DNA of 64,000 bases, taken from contig CP154956.1 in the NCBI GenBank assembly GCA_039621445.1, positions 39,954,553 to 40,018,552 on the forward strand. Direction: 5' to 3'. Below are positions 1 to 12,600 of this stretch, piece after piece (the stretch's first letter is position 1; each line of letters starts with the position of its first letter). The notes beneath the pieces are model-generated. The model saw only the letters and a list, made by a program, of their open reading frames with translations, was not told the DNA's origin and did no database searches. Source of the stretch: Euglena gracilis. Lineage: Eukaryota > Euglenida > Euglenophyceae > Euglenales. Both the position numbers and the translations under genes were made by a program.

Positions 1-460
1 AATACAACACGGTGCATGTTTTGGACAAATATGTGTGCTTTTCTTTAACAGGACACATAAAAGCATAAGCAAAACAGTGCCTTGCACAATTTTCAAAAAA
101 AATGCCAAGAAAGTCAAGGTGTGCACCAAAGAAAAACCACACCAAGAAAGAGCTGGAGCAAACTTGCACAGTGACATGCTTGGTTTGCCCAGTTGCATGC
201 ACTTATATTTCATTATGCAACTGCCATGGTCCAAAAATGTGTATATGCAACTTTCAGCTGCCTGGTAGTAGAGCACTTCGCCTGTGCAATCGCCCAAAAA
301 AAGGTTGAAAAGGCAAAATATGCAAAAAAAATGCAAAAAAAATGCGACGTTCACAAAATTCACATTGTGCAAATTGCAAATGCAAATTATGCAACTTGCA
401 CATTTCTTCCCCTGCATCCAGTTCCCTCCAAACAAAAAGTTCCCTTGAGGCCAAGCCTGC
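1..460. other. WDR19: WDR19 intronic sequence at window edge
   Basis: AT-rich intron 3' of exon 19 with runs of ATGCAAAAAAA; no further exon was recognised. Confidence 0.6.
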
Positions 461-620
461 CCTTCCCCGTGCTCCTCCGCGCCGAGGTCGATCAGGGCCT
501 TGCTGTAGTAGTCCAGCGCCGCCTGGGCCTCGCCCTTGAACTCCAGCTGCTGGGCGTACTCCCGGGAGATGACCGGGATCTCCCCCGGCGCCAGCTGCTC
601 CGCCAGCTTGAGCGCCACGT
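461..620 (-). CDS. WDR19: WDR19 exon 19 (last exon in window)
   Basis: Encodes [20 protein letters not shown], then [20 protein letters not shown], matching [40 protein letters not shown]. The probable donor at 460 is GCAGGC. The gene continues beyond position 1. Confidence 0.88.
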
Positions 621-3600
621 CAGTGCCAGGGACGGCTCCCGGAGGGGGGGGGGGCGGGGTCCCCCGGGGGGGAGGGGCGAGGGAAGGCCAAGAGTGTGCC
701 ACCAAGCAGCGGCGTGCCACACGTTGGGGGTCCAACATGGAGGGGGCCAGGACGGAAGCAAGGCAGCCCAGGCAGGGCCCACGTTGGTCATTTTCTTCAC
801 TTGCTTTTGCCATGCAAACAACGATATGAAATCGTCCGCTTGTTCTTAGTTACAACCAGACCATTGCGTAAGAACCCCGAGGGGACCACTGGCTTGCCAT
901 TTTGCTAGACACTGAAAAAAAAATGGACTAGCTAGACCCCCCTCCCCCCCGCCCTGGGGGGGAGGGTTACCGTAGGGGATGGACCGTAGGAGGAGGGTCT
1001 CGAACCTCCTCGAACGGCCTCGAACGACATTTGAAACCCTCGTCGAACGTTGTTCGAGGTCGTTTGGGGAAGTTTGAGACCCTCCTCAAACGTGGTTCGA
1101 GGTGGTTTGAGAAGGTTCGAGAGACCCTCCTCGAACCACCTCGAAACATATGCTCCACCATGAAAATTCCAAAAAAAAACATAAATCATCTCGCAATGCA
1201 TGATAAATTGGCCCCTGCAGGGCACCAGCCACCCCAAAGAGCCGCCCAACTCGGGTTAATACACATGGGGGGACCCTCGCACGGCGCCTTCACCTCGCTC
1301 GGGTCACCCCATGTGTATTAACCCAAGTTGGGTGGCTCCTGGGTTCGCTGAGTACCCTGTAGAGGCCAATATAATGCCGTTGAGTGGGAAGGGTTCAGCT
1401 GTTCAGCTGTTTGCATCACCCCTAACCATATTCCTTTTAATAACCTCATGAATTCTGCTTTTTGATTGCCTTTTGCTGAATGCATATACGCAGGAGGAGG
1501 TTTGAGACCCTCCTCAAACGATCCTGGGGTTACCCCTCCCCGGGGTCCAGGGGTCCCCCCGACTGGAAAAATTCCACCAGCGCTGCGCACCGAGAGGTGG
1601 AAATTAGGTTTTAAATGGGTTTTTTTGATGATTTTTTCTAAAAAAAACCAAAAAAATGGCCAAAAAAATTGCCGTACCCCCCCCCCCGGGGCCCAAAAAA
1701 TGGCCATATTTTTTGGGCCCCGGGGGGGGTACGACAAACTCTTAAGCAAAGGCCTGGTCACAGTACTCCCCCAAAAAAGTTGTTGTGCGTCGCACCGGAC
1801 AATCTCCACTCATTCCCGGGGCACCGCCATCGAGCGGATGCGGCGGCTGGGGCGGGGCCGCCCTGCCCCCAGTGCATGAGGTCTCGCCGCATGTCCAGCG
1901 CGAGGGTCGGGCAGGTGGACCGCATGAAGTGGGACTGCGCCTCGCTGAAGTGCTTCGACAGCAGCGCCACGTGGCCGAGCAGCAGGTTCTTCTCGTTGAC
2001 GTGCGCCAGCTTCTCCAGCGCCATCACCATGGCGGGCTGCTCCAGCCGCCGGTGCACCCGGATGGGCGCAGGAGGCCAGACCCGGGCTGGCACGCGGTGT
2101 GTTTTGGGGGCGAGGCAGAGCAGAGCGATGTGAGGAAGGGACGTGTGGGAGGGTGCCTGGGGATGGCTTCTGAAACAGCCCGGCTGCCCTCCCCGCCCCC
2201 CCCCACCCAGGAGTGAGGACTCGAGAGGTTGTGAACCAAGCCCGGTTTCTGATAAACGGACCCAGGCAAAAAAAAATTCCAGACAAGTGCAGGACTCCCT
2301 GACTGTGCCCGACCCCTCTGGGATGAACTGAAGAATATGCATGCTGAATAAACGTGCACGCATTTGCTCGGTGGGTGCTTTGTTTGGCCGGCCTGGTTTG
2401 CCATTGTGATCTCCAGTAGGTGCAGTGCCTTTTCGGCGAGGGCTAGCCAGGCCCAGGGACAGGCATGAGAGGACTTGGCCCAAAACCAGCAGGGGGAGGT
2501 GGGGCAAAAATAGAAAAAAAATGCAAAAAAAATGCGTCAAGTCAAGAAAACTCAGCAGTGTGAAGGGAAAAAAGGCGCCACTCTCCGTCCACCATCGCTA
2601 ATGACGGTGATGGAGCCCCTCACTTGTGACCAAAGTGCAAATAAAACGAAAGAACTGGCACACAGCAAAACACAAATCAAACAAAAAAACACAGCTCAGC
2701 AGGCGATGAAATATCTTGCTTATCTTGCCATTATCTGTACCAAAATATGACAGAAACAGACAATCTGAAGAAAAGCAATGCAAAATAAATTGAAACAAAA
2801 ATAAGGCAAAAAAATGTGCAAAATGAAAATGAGCAGACAAATGGACAAAGAAATCAGGGGGAAATGCGGGAAAAAAAACATGCGCAAAACGCGATAAAAT
2901 GTGCAACGCATTCCCGCCTCCCCCCCACAAAAATATAGAAGACCAAGGAAGCGAAGGAGGTCGAATCAGGGGTTTGGACGGCTATGCAGATGGGGGGGGG
3001 GGCAGGAACATCCCTACGCAGCACTCGCGGGTGTTGAGCTGGCTGGCAAGCTTCCACGCCTCGTCCAGGCGGTGCAGGGCGAGGTGCTTGTGGAGCGCAG
3101 CTGTCATCTGCTCCGGGTTCAGGCGGATCAGCTGCGACACGTACCGGGCAGGCTGCCTGGAAATTAGTTAAGGAGATTCTGGAGCCTCCTTGGACGTTCA
3201 CAGGAGAGGGGAGTCGCAGATATTCATGACATTCCTTGCGTTTCATATGAATTTTGAACGACCTCTTCCAATTGTCTGTGGAGCCCAAAAAAACCCTCTT
3301 GCTTAAAGTGTTTTTTTGGGAGGGTTCTCCAGAGTATGAAAACAATGAAAATAAGAAGAGGTTCGCTCAAGAGACTGCAAAGCCTCCTGGCTGGTGCATT
3401 TCTGCGTGTATTTAAAATGTTCGACGATGCTCAGCCCGCACCTCAAATACCGAATATCCTGCTATAGTTACCCCTTAGTCAGAGGCAGCCTGGTTTTGGT
3501 GTGTCTGCATTGTGACGGTCTCCCACAGAGCTTCAGTTTGGGAAGAATGAGGGATGACAAACACGGTGTGTCCTCGAAAGGAGTCTGAAAGAAGAAATAC

Positions 3601-6600
3601 CCCCTGGCCCACAGTGGTGAGTTGGACGATTTGTGAATTGGGTGATGAGGCTGAAAGTGACCGACACCGCGCTGACGATGATGGGGATGCGGATTATTGT
3701 CTGTGTAAGCAGTAGGGGCATGAGAACTTTTCTGCCTGTACTTCTACAAAGTGGATGGCAGGGGGGGGATGCGCTGGACGGCCCTCGGAAAAAATGCGCA
3801 AAAATGGGCAAGAATGCACCAAAAATGCGCAAAAAAATGCGCTGAGTTTGTGACATTCCTAAGGGAAAAAGGACTTAGAAAAATTTCCAACGGTAAGCCC
3901 AAAATTAAACCAAAATCGCCAAAAACAGCTGAAATGAAGGCATTTTGGCAAAAAAAAAAAATGCACGAGCCGGCGTCACTCTCCGTTCACCATAACCAAC
4001 AATGTCAGCCATGGTGCCCCTTATTGTGACCAGGGGAGTAGGATTCCCGCGCATTTCATCTTGCTCCATCTGCTCAGCTTCTTGGCAGCAAGCTTTTGTC
4101 CAAGAACAAAATCTCCATTGAACAAAAGCTTGGATGATCAGCCCTTGAACTTGTCATGACAGGCTGGCCGGTACCAGGGACCCTGACAGTTTCCCGGGCG
4201 GGACCCCGACAGTTTCCCGGGTTGGGCATTTCAAGGGAAAGTCAATGAAAAATGCCCCTGACAGGTTGGCCGGTACCGGGGACCCTGACAACTTCCTATA
4301 CTGACAGGTTGGCCGGTACCGGGGACCCTGACAGTTTCCCGGGCGGGACCCTGACAGGTTCTCGGGCATGATAGTTTCCCGGGGGGGGGGGGGGTAGGTA
4401 TGGAGAAAATGCCTCCAAAAAGTGTAAAAAAAAAGTGGGAAAATGGAAAAAATGCGCAAAAATGCGCATTTTTGAACAATTCACAAAAATGCACAAAAAA
4501 AATGCGCAAAAATGCGCAGCGCATTTCCCCCCCCCCCCTGGTGGATGGCTGGCCAATCTTTTACTCCTTCATGACTCGACGGTTCGCGATTCTTTCCAGT
4601 GGAACATTTATGGTATTTGTCCAGGACTGTAGTGCAGAACCTTCCGGGGAAAAGGGAAGTCCTGGGCGCCAGTTGGCCGTTCTCCCGGCGCTGGCACACC
4701 ATGTTGCCGTTGTGGCACAGGATGGGGACGAAGCCGAAGGGCCGGTCCGTCGTCTGGACCATGCTGGTGCCTTCCACCGTATGGGGCCAGGCGCACCAAT
4801 GCTTGACCCTCACACCGGGGCGTTCTGGTCGGGGGCATCAACCTGTCAACAGAGGGGGGCAACGCCACAGCTGCCTGTGTGCTGCCTGCGTGAGACACTG
4901 CCTCCGCGATGGGCCCCGCGCGGCTGTTTGGGGCGTAGACGTACGTCGTGAGCTGCTGGTTGTCCACCCCGTAGAAAATGCCCCCGGCAGGCCGCCGCCC
5001 CGCGGCCGAGGCTGGCCTATGCATCCCATCTCTCCCCCACAGAGGATTATTAAGAGCCCGGGGCGAGGAGGGGTTGGCACCCACGCACCCACCCCCTTGG
5101 AGGATGTGCGGGGATGGGCTCAGGGGGGAACACATTTAGGGGTCAATTTTGGGCCCACAAAAAAAACAGCATTTTGTGAATATTGATGACCCCCCATCTG
5201 AGGGGTTCCCACCAAGGTTCCCACCCTTACCCGGGCCCCGGACGCCTAACCCCCAAAAAACGATTTGTTCCCAACCAGGGTTTTTTTTAATACCAACCCA
5301 GTAGGGGACCCACAAGGCCCTTGCTTGGGGGGTACCCTTCCGGGGGGTTCCAACAGACCCACCCCCCTACCCCCCTCCCCCCAGAGGGCCCAAAGGCAAA
5401 AAAAAATCCGTGTTCCCAATGACCTCCTGCCTCTGGTACCCCCCCGCCAGGCACCTCCTGCGCAGGACGGCTCACCTCCGCCGTGTGACCGGCATGTGAC
5501 CACAGTGTGACTCCAGACGGGCAAGGCGGCCTGGCCCCAGTCCCCGCTGTCCCACATGAGCTTCTCGGTGGAGCCGGAGAACCGGTTGATGGCGATCGCC
5601 TGGTCGTTGACAGGGTTGTAGAGGTACGCCGCGTTGATTTGGTCGATGAACACGACGCGGGTCCCCAGCTTGTTGGGGAGGAGGCAAGGGCCCGCGCCGG
5701 GCCACCGGCACACATTGGCCAACAGACATGCACGTCCCGAGGGGTCCCACACTGGAGCTGGGCCCGACCCGGGTACCAAAAAAATCGAAGCTGCAAAACT
5801 GTCCAAAATATTGCCAATTACGCAAAAAAAAATCGATTTTTTTACCACAAATTTGCCCTGGCCAGCCCTTTCCTGGCACATATTTTTACTTGCTTTTTTA
5901 TTTTGGCCCACTTTGGCACCCCTGAAAGCGAAAAATCCGCTTTGTCCAAGTGCTCGAAGGGCGGCTGGAAATAACTCGTTGATGGGGAGGTGGGTCCGGG
6001 GCTGGAATGTCTGAGAAAGGCCTTTTTCTGGCTGGCTGGACCCCCCGGGGGGTGGGCTCAAATTTTCTTAAAGAACGCCCTGGTGGGCAATCCCCCCCAA
6101 ACACCGATGGAATTTTTGATTTTTTGGCAGCACGAGTGTAGACAACATCAAAAAAAAAATAAAGCAAGGGGGGAGGCACAGAGACAAGATAGGCAAGAGC
6201 ATGAGAAATACTGACAGTGACGGCGGAGGCCCTGTGAGGCAGATTGGGGTGGAGGGGCCGCGGTTCCCCTGGGCAGATGTGGCGGATGCCGTTGCTGAAG
6301 CGGAACTCGTTGACGTAGCACCAGTCGTCGAGGCTGAAGTAGTGGATGGTGCCAATGGCAGGGTTCAATGGCTGGGATGGGATTGGCATCAATTGGATGG
6401 ACGTTGGAAAGAAAACTGGAAAAAGGAGAGCAAAGAAGGAGGAAAGATTGGAAAGAAACTTGAGCAGCCCCCCCAAAAAAGTGGAGTGACCATTTCGGGC
6501 ACGGCCCTCAAAAGGATGGCCAAGCCGGCTTGATGATGCAGAATACGACAGAGAATTGAGAATGAACTTTCTTGTGTGATTCTCAAGTGGCATTTCCGGC

Positions 6601-9600
6601 CCTGGATGCGGGACGTCCCGTAGATCAAGAAATCCTCCGTCATGGCCAAGGTGCTGATATCCGCAGTGTCGTCCTTCTCGGGGAACACTCGATGCGGGCA
6701 GGGGTTGGGTTGAGAATGGGGGAAATCGCTCGGCGGAGGGGGATCGTTTTTTTTTTGGATAAAATCGCGTCCATGTCACAGCTGGTCCACGAGCCTCTGG
6801 ATTATTGGATGCTTCTTCTGGCTGAGACTCGCAGATGGGGGATCTTGTCCCACCCGTCCGGGAGCTTCCTCGCGGTGGACGATGGTGTATGGGATCCAGG
6901 ACGAGAACATTATGGTGGGCATCAACTATCCTCACAAGATTTTCAAATAGGAGACTGATGGAATGAACTTCGGGACAGGATTAGATGTGTGCGCGTGCGT
7001 GCTTGTGATGGGGAGGGTGTGCAGGCCGGTTTTGAAAATGATCGTTTGCGATGGTGTGTGTGTGTGTGTATGTATGTGTGTGTGCACGCAATATATGCAC
7101 TGTTTGCATGCTGGTGAAGATGTTTGCAAAGAAAACAATTGTCCATGTGCCCAACTTTTCCCATGAGAATTTGGACATATTATGAGGGTTAAGAAACAGA
7201 GAACAACAGCCTCCCTGGATGGCGTTTGGCGGTCTCCTCCGTCAGCACCCCCCCTGCGGCATCATCACCTTCTTCAACGGGGTGCAATGTGACACGCCCA
7301 TCTGTTAGCACTGCAACAAAGTCACCAGCAGTGCCCCTCAAGGCTTCCACCCCAACCAGGCAGCGGATGCCATAAAAATAGTCCTGACCATTGATTCACT
7401 TAGTGACCCCTGGGGGGGGGGGGTACTTTTTCAGCCACCGGCTATTTTCGCCCAAACCCAACCACCCACCCGCCCAAACCACCCATAATCGGCCGAAAAC
7501 CCTTGGAGACTTTTTCTCCGCCCATCTGCTGCCTCCGCCCCCACTGAGGGAGGGGGTCCGCGGCCCCAACCCACCCACACTTGAAAACCGACCTCTCCAC
7601 CCCCCCAGGGGAGAGGGGTCACAGAGGTGTGAAGTTAATCTATTGTCCTGAAGCAACACCCCAAGAAGAGAAAATTCAGGGTGAGCAAAAGGGAACGCAA
7701 TAACACATGAATGCTGGTGCCGACAGCCATCCATTCTTTAAAAAGAACCAGCAGCAAGATAATGCAATACTTTGTTCGCACTTTTAAGTAAATTATTGAT
7801 TGCGGTCTGGAACACTTTTGGAAGGCGGTCCGCCCTGCAGGAGGGGCCCAGGTCCCGAGACAGCTTGACGTACTGCACGGTGGAGAGGTACGTCCGCATC
7901 GTCTGCAGCTTCGCGACCTGATCCACGAAGCGGTAGTACCACACGCAGTTGTTCATCCCAACTGCCGCGGTGCTGCCAGGGCCATGAGGGAAGGCCTAGC
8001 GGGGGTCGACCCCCCTCCCAAAAGGTCGGAGGGACCCCGGGGAGGGGGACGGGTGATCGACCCCCACCCACCACCCATACAGCCATAGACCAACCGGGCT
8101 CCCGGGACGCCCGGTCAGCCCTGGGCGCTGCTGCCGAGGGACACAAACGTCGGCTCGATCTCGATGCGGATGCGCGCCAGGTCTTCGTCGCTGACGATGT
8201 CCTTCACCCGCAGGTCCCGCAGCGACTCCAGGTAGAGCACCCGCGTGCCCCACGCGTCGTGCAGCACCGGCCCCAGGCCCCCGAACGGCGGCGGGTGCCG
8301 TGGCGATTCGGAGCCATTCGCCGAAGAGAGCTTTCCACACATTGATTTTGACGGAGTTGCTGCCCTTTCCAGGCGGTTTTAAAATATTTGCTGGTTTATT
8401 TTCCTTGTTGCTGCAGGTTCCTGTCATACCCCCCAAGCACAACTTTTTTTGTGCAGGGCAGGCGTTGTTCTGGACATTCCAACATGACACGTGGCCCGAG
8501 GTGACAACACCCAGGTATTCAAATGGGTAGCAAAACAAGATTGTTGGTTTTTGTCGCATGAATATAATTACCATTTCAATTTCGACTGTGTGTGCTAATG
8601 GCAGATAGTATTCATGTGTTATCGATGCAAGTTCGAATGGTAATAAAAATTCCAGCAAGGTCCATAAATTTAGATTTCGGAAGAAACAAACTTCAAAAAA
8701 AATGGTCTGGGCCAAGGAGATGATATCAAGTGAACCCACTTCTCCCCCACCCACCCACATCCCCGCAACTTTTCGTGTTTCAGATACTGCGTTCTGGGTT
8801 TGCAAAAAAATTTGGTGGTCTACTTCGCAATTAAAAGATGTAAAAGTGGGCCTTGCTCAATTGCACAATTGGGCAGACAAAGGCGCTAAAAAAATGGCCT
8901 TTTTGCGATCATTTTTGGACCAATTTTTGCAGTGAAGTTTGCGTCTCAAACCTCGCAGAAAAAAGCAGCCCATAAGCATTGAGTTCTCAGGTTTGCATTC
9001 CCACCACAAAAACACCATGTGAAACAACACATGCCTTCCGCTTTTCAAAGACTTTTTCAGTCGATGTTTTGGGTGTCATCCGACAACATCAGTAACTTGC
9101 ATATACAATGGTGTGTGCCCCAGTGATGCCACTGCAAAATAACTCCTTTTTGTGCACCAAATCACTGGGTCAGTGGCCCTGATAACCTTGACGTCCTTCT
9201 GTCACCTGCTGGAACGTTCTAATTTGTGCCGTAAATGAAGGATGCACGACGCCAGCCAGCAAAACAAACAGGGGTGTCTTAACCACACAAAACTCATTCC
9301 AGGAAAAAAATGGTTAAAGAAAGGCATTCTTTAAACAACGAAAAAAAGTTGGGGTCTGTTTTCACACAACAAAATAAATGATCTATTGTGCTGCCGGTGT
9401 TCTTTTTAAATAATGTTATACACGGTGCTTCGGCTGAACGCCTGTCCCCACCATGGTGTCCGGCAGCGGATTCTGCCAGCAGACAGACTGTTTCCAAGCA
9501 GCATGAATCCCGAGGTTTGCGCAATTGTGAAGTGTTTCTACTGTTTAAACAGCGCCTGTGTTCTGGGCATGCCTATGTGATAAAAAAAAACAGACCCAGA

Positions 9601-12600
9601 CCGCCAAGCCAAAAAAAAGGGGGGTGAATCTCACTTTTTTCGGTGAGGATTGAAGCAGCAAAATGTCATTTCGTTTGCGCAGTTGCGCAAAGAAAGGCGA
9701 AAAAGCTGAAATGCGAAGCAGACTGGCTAAGAAATTACTTGGGAGAAGGAAAGGCACTTCCTAGAAAGATGATGACAAAAAAAGTCAGGACCGGGGGGGT
9801 GGCACTCAAAAATGGGGCTCCGTGGCACAGGCTTCGGAGGCCTGGCAGGGATGCGGGTGAGGAAGGCATACACGTAGCCCTGCTTGGACGACACTGTCAG
9901 GATCTGCCCATCCTCCGTCCAGTCCAGCCGGCTCAGCGTCCCGAACTCATTGTCCAGCTCCACCTTCTCCGAGCGCTGCTCCGACATCTTGGACAGCTCC
10001 GACATGTCAAACACCTCGCTCGGGGCGTCGCTTAACGACCCGGGAGAGGAGGTTTAGCTCAGAGCACGGATGTAAGGAATACCTACAACCTTGTGGGTGG
10101 TGGGGGTTCAACCAGACCACCCACCCCCAGGCTTCCTCCATGTCAAAGTGCCCTACAAAAAAAAAGATCCCCCCCCGAGTACTTTGCTAGCACAAAGGAT
10201 TTTCATGCAATCTTTGTATCAGTGTGAAATGGGAATCTCGGAGGAGGGTTTTGGGTTTGGGAGGGACCCCCCTTCCAAAACTAAGGGGGGGGGACCCCCC
10301 CTCCTACCTCCAGTCGCCGAACTTCTTGCCGTTGAGTGCAAAATTTCGGCCGTTTTTTGGGAGGTCAAAGAATCAATTCTTCTGAAATTCTCAAAAAAAA
10401 ATGGTGGGGAATCAAAGGAAATGTCCGGAGGCTTGAATTGAAGCCCTTATAAAGCCCCATCTAACAGTATTTTGATTTCCCCGCAACTCCCCGCCAAGCC
10501 CGAGTTACGACCATTTTTCGACCAAATTTGGCATTTTGCCAAAATTTCACATTGAGCCTCAAGAGGGTCCTAAAATGCACACCCGGCACAAAGCACCGGA
10601 AGATTTTTTTTTTGATCCTGCAAAGGAGGGGGGAGTGGGGTGACCCCCCTTCCGAAACTGGGGGGACCCCCGCCACCTGACCCCCTGGGGGGGTGACCCC
10701 TCCCCTACCACCAACCTCATGACTGCGGAGCTTCCCATGCAACCCTGTTTCCCCCCACCCCATCCTGGAGGATGGGGGGGGGGTCGCTGAGCTCTTATCC
10801 CTTTATGGGTAAGAGCGAAGCTTACCCCTGGGCAAAAGGGGGGGGTCCAACCACCCCCTCCCCTCCCCTGTCCCCTCGGGCCACCAGGAGAACCGGCGGA
10901 TTATCACCATGATCCCGGCCCGGTTCCCGGAAAATTTTTTTCAGTCACGAGCGACTGGATTTCTAGTTTCCAAATCACCTCCGTTTGACCCCCAACTCCC
11001 ACTAGGCCCGAGTTATTCACCCGCGAAGCGATCCAAACTGGGTAGGATTGGCCCGCCCCCCCCCCTCTTCTGACTCTGCCATTTCGCCGGGGTCCAAAAG
11101 TCGGTCAGGAAATCGATTTTTCGAAAATTTCTCGAGAAAACGTACATTATTTCCGGAAGTGTCGGTGTAACAAAATGTAACCCCGGAGGCCTTCTATCAC
11201 CCCCCGTTCGCCATTTTGGCCGCCGACACGCCTGGCCCATGTTCCGACGCGCTTTTGCGGCCCAAAACGGCTATTTTGGGGTGTTTTTTTGGGCTGTTTT
11301 TCGCTCAAAATATCGATTTTTTCAAAATATCTTGACAATGAAGCAAAATCACAGAAAATGTCCGGAGAGCAAAATGAAGCCCTTGGAATGCCCTATCCAA
11401 CCATGGTTTACTTTCCCCCCAACTCTTTGTGTAGCCCAAGTTACGGCCATTTTTCGGCCCATTTTGGCCCATTTCTGGCGCCATTTTGAGCTATTTTCGG
11501 GGTCAAAAAAATCAAAAAATCGATGTTTCCAAAATATCTCGGAAATGAAGCAAAATCAAAGGAAATGTCCGGAGACCTAAATTGAAGCACTTACAATACC
11601 CTATCTAATGGTATTTTAATTTCCCTGCAACTCCCCGCCTGGCCCGAAATATGGCCGATTTACAGCCCAAAACAGCGTGGCAGGCTTGCGACTTAGCCGC
11701 TTTCGGCCCTGTTTTGGGGTCAAAAAATCAATTTTTCTAAATGGTTTTGGTAAAATCAATTTTCAAAAATGGTGGGGAATCAAAGGAAATGTCCGGAGAC
11801 CCAAATTGAAGCCCTTCAAATGCCCTATCTAACCGTATTTTGATTTCCCGCAACTCCCAGCCCAGCCCGAGTTACGGCCATTTTCGGCCCACTTTGGCCA
11901 TTTGTACACTTTTGGCCTGATTTGACTTAGCCATTTTGGGCCATTTTGGGTCAGAAAAAGTCAAAAAAAAATAGGAAAAAGTTTTGCCCAAAACGAAATT
12001 TTTTGGCCGCCCGGACCCAGAAAACCTGTTTTTGAGCCGAAAACGAGCGTTTTTCGACCCGCCAGCGCCCCGTTTCGGGCCCAAGACCCATTGAACTTGG
12101 GTCAAAAATTAGTGTACAATCACTGAAAGAGCACGTCCCATTAAGAGCTCAGCACTATTCAAAAGCTGGTCCGACCCCCCCCACCCCATCCTGGAGGATG
12201 GGGGGGTCCGACCCCTCCCCACCAGGCCTTCGCGTATTTTTGAGGCGCCAATTTTATATCAAAAAAAAATTGGCGTCTTTGGCGCCTTTGGCGTCTTTTT
12301 GCGTGGTAGGTGGGGGGGGGGTCGACCAACCACCCAGTCAACTCCCGAGTGGTCAACCACTGGTTGACCGCCCTGTGGTCCGACCCACCAGGCCTTCCCA
12401 CACAGCCATGGCTCAGAGGCTGGAAAGTTTGGGTCGGCCGGCTGGAGTTGCTTGGTCGTGGTGGTCGTAATGATTTTGGCAGTGGTGGCCCTTGTCCATT
12501 CCCGACTGTGCTGCCCCTCTGTAAGCAATGCGTCCTCGAGTTCATGCCTGCGGACATAAACTGCACCACACGCCCCGGGTTTGCGTCAAGTGGCCGGCAA

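Noticed and set aside
1758-2540. Single 260-residue minus-strand ORF as an intact gene
   Set aside because: Only 1,862-2,086 matches WDR19; the rest of the frame is intron read-through.
7230-7380. Plus-strand reading with CxxC-like HCNK, considered as a BED-finger fragment
   Set aside because: The minus strand of the same bases is WDR19 exon 11 ([14 protein letters not shown]), which explains the sequence better.
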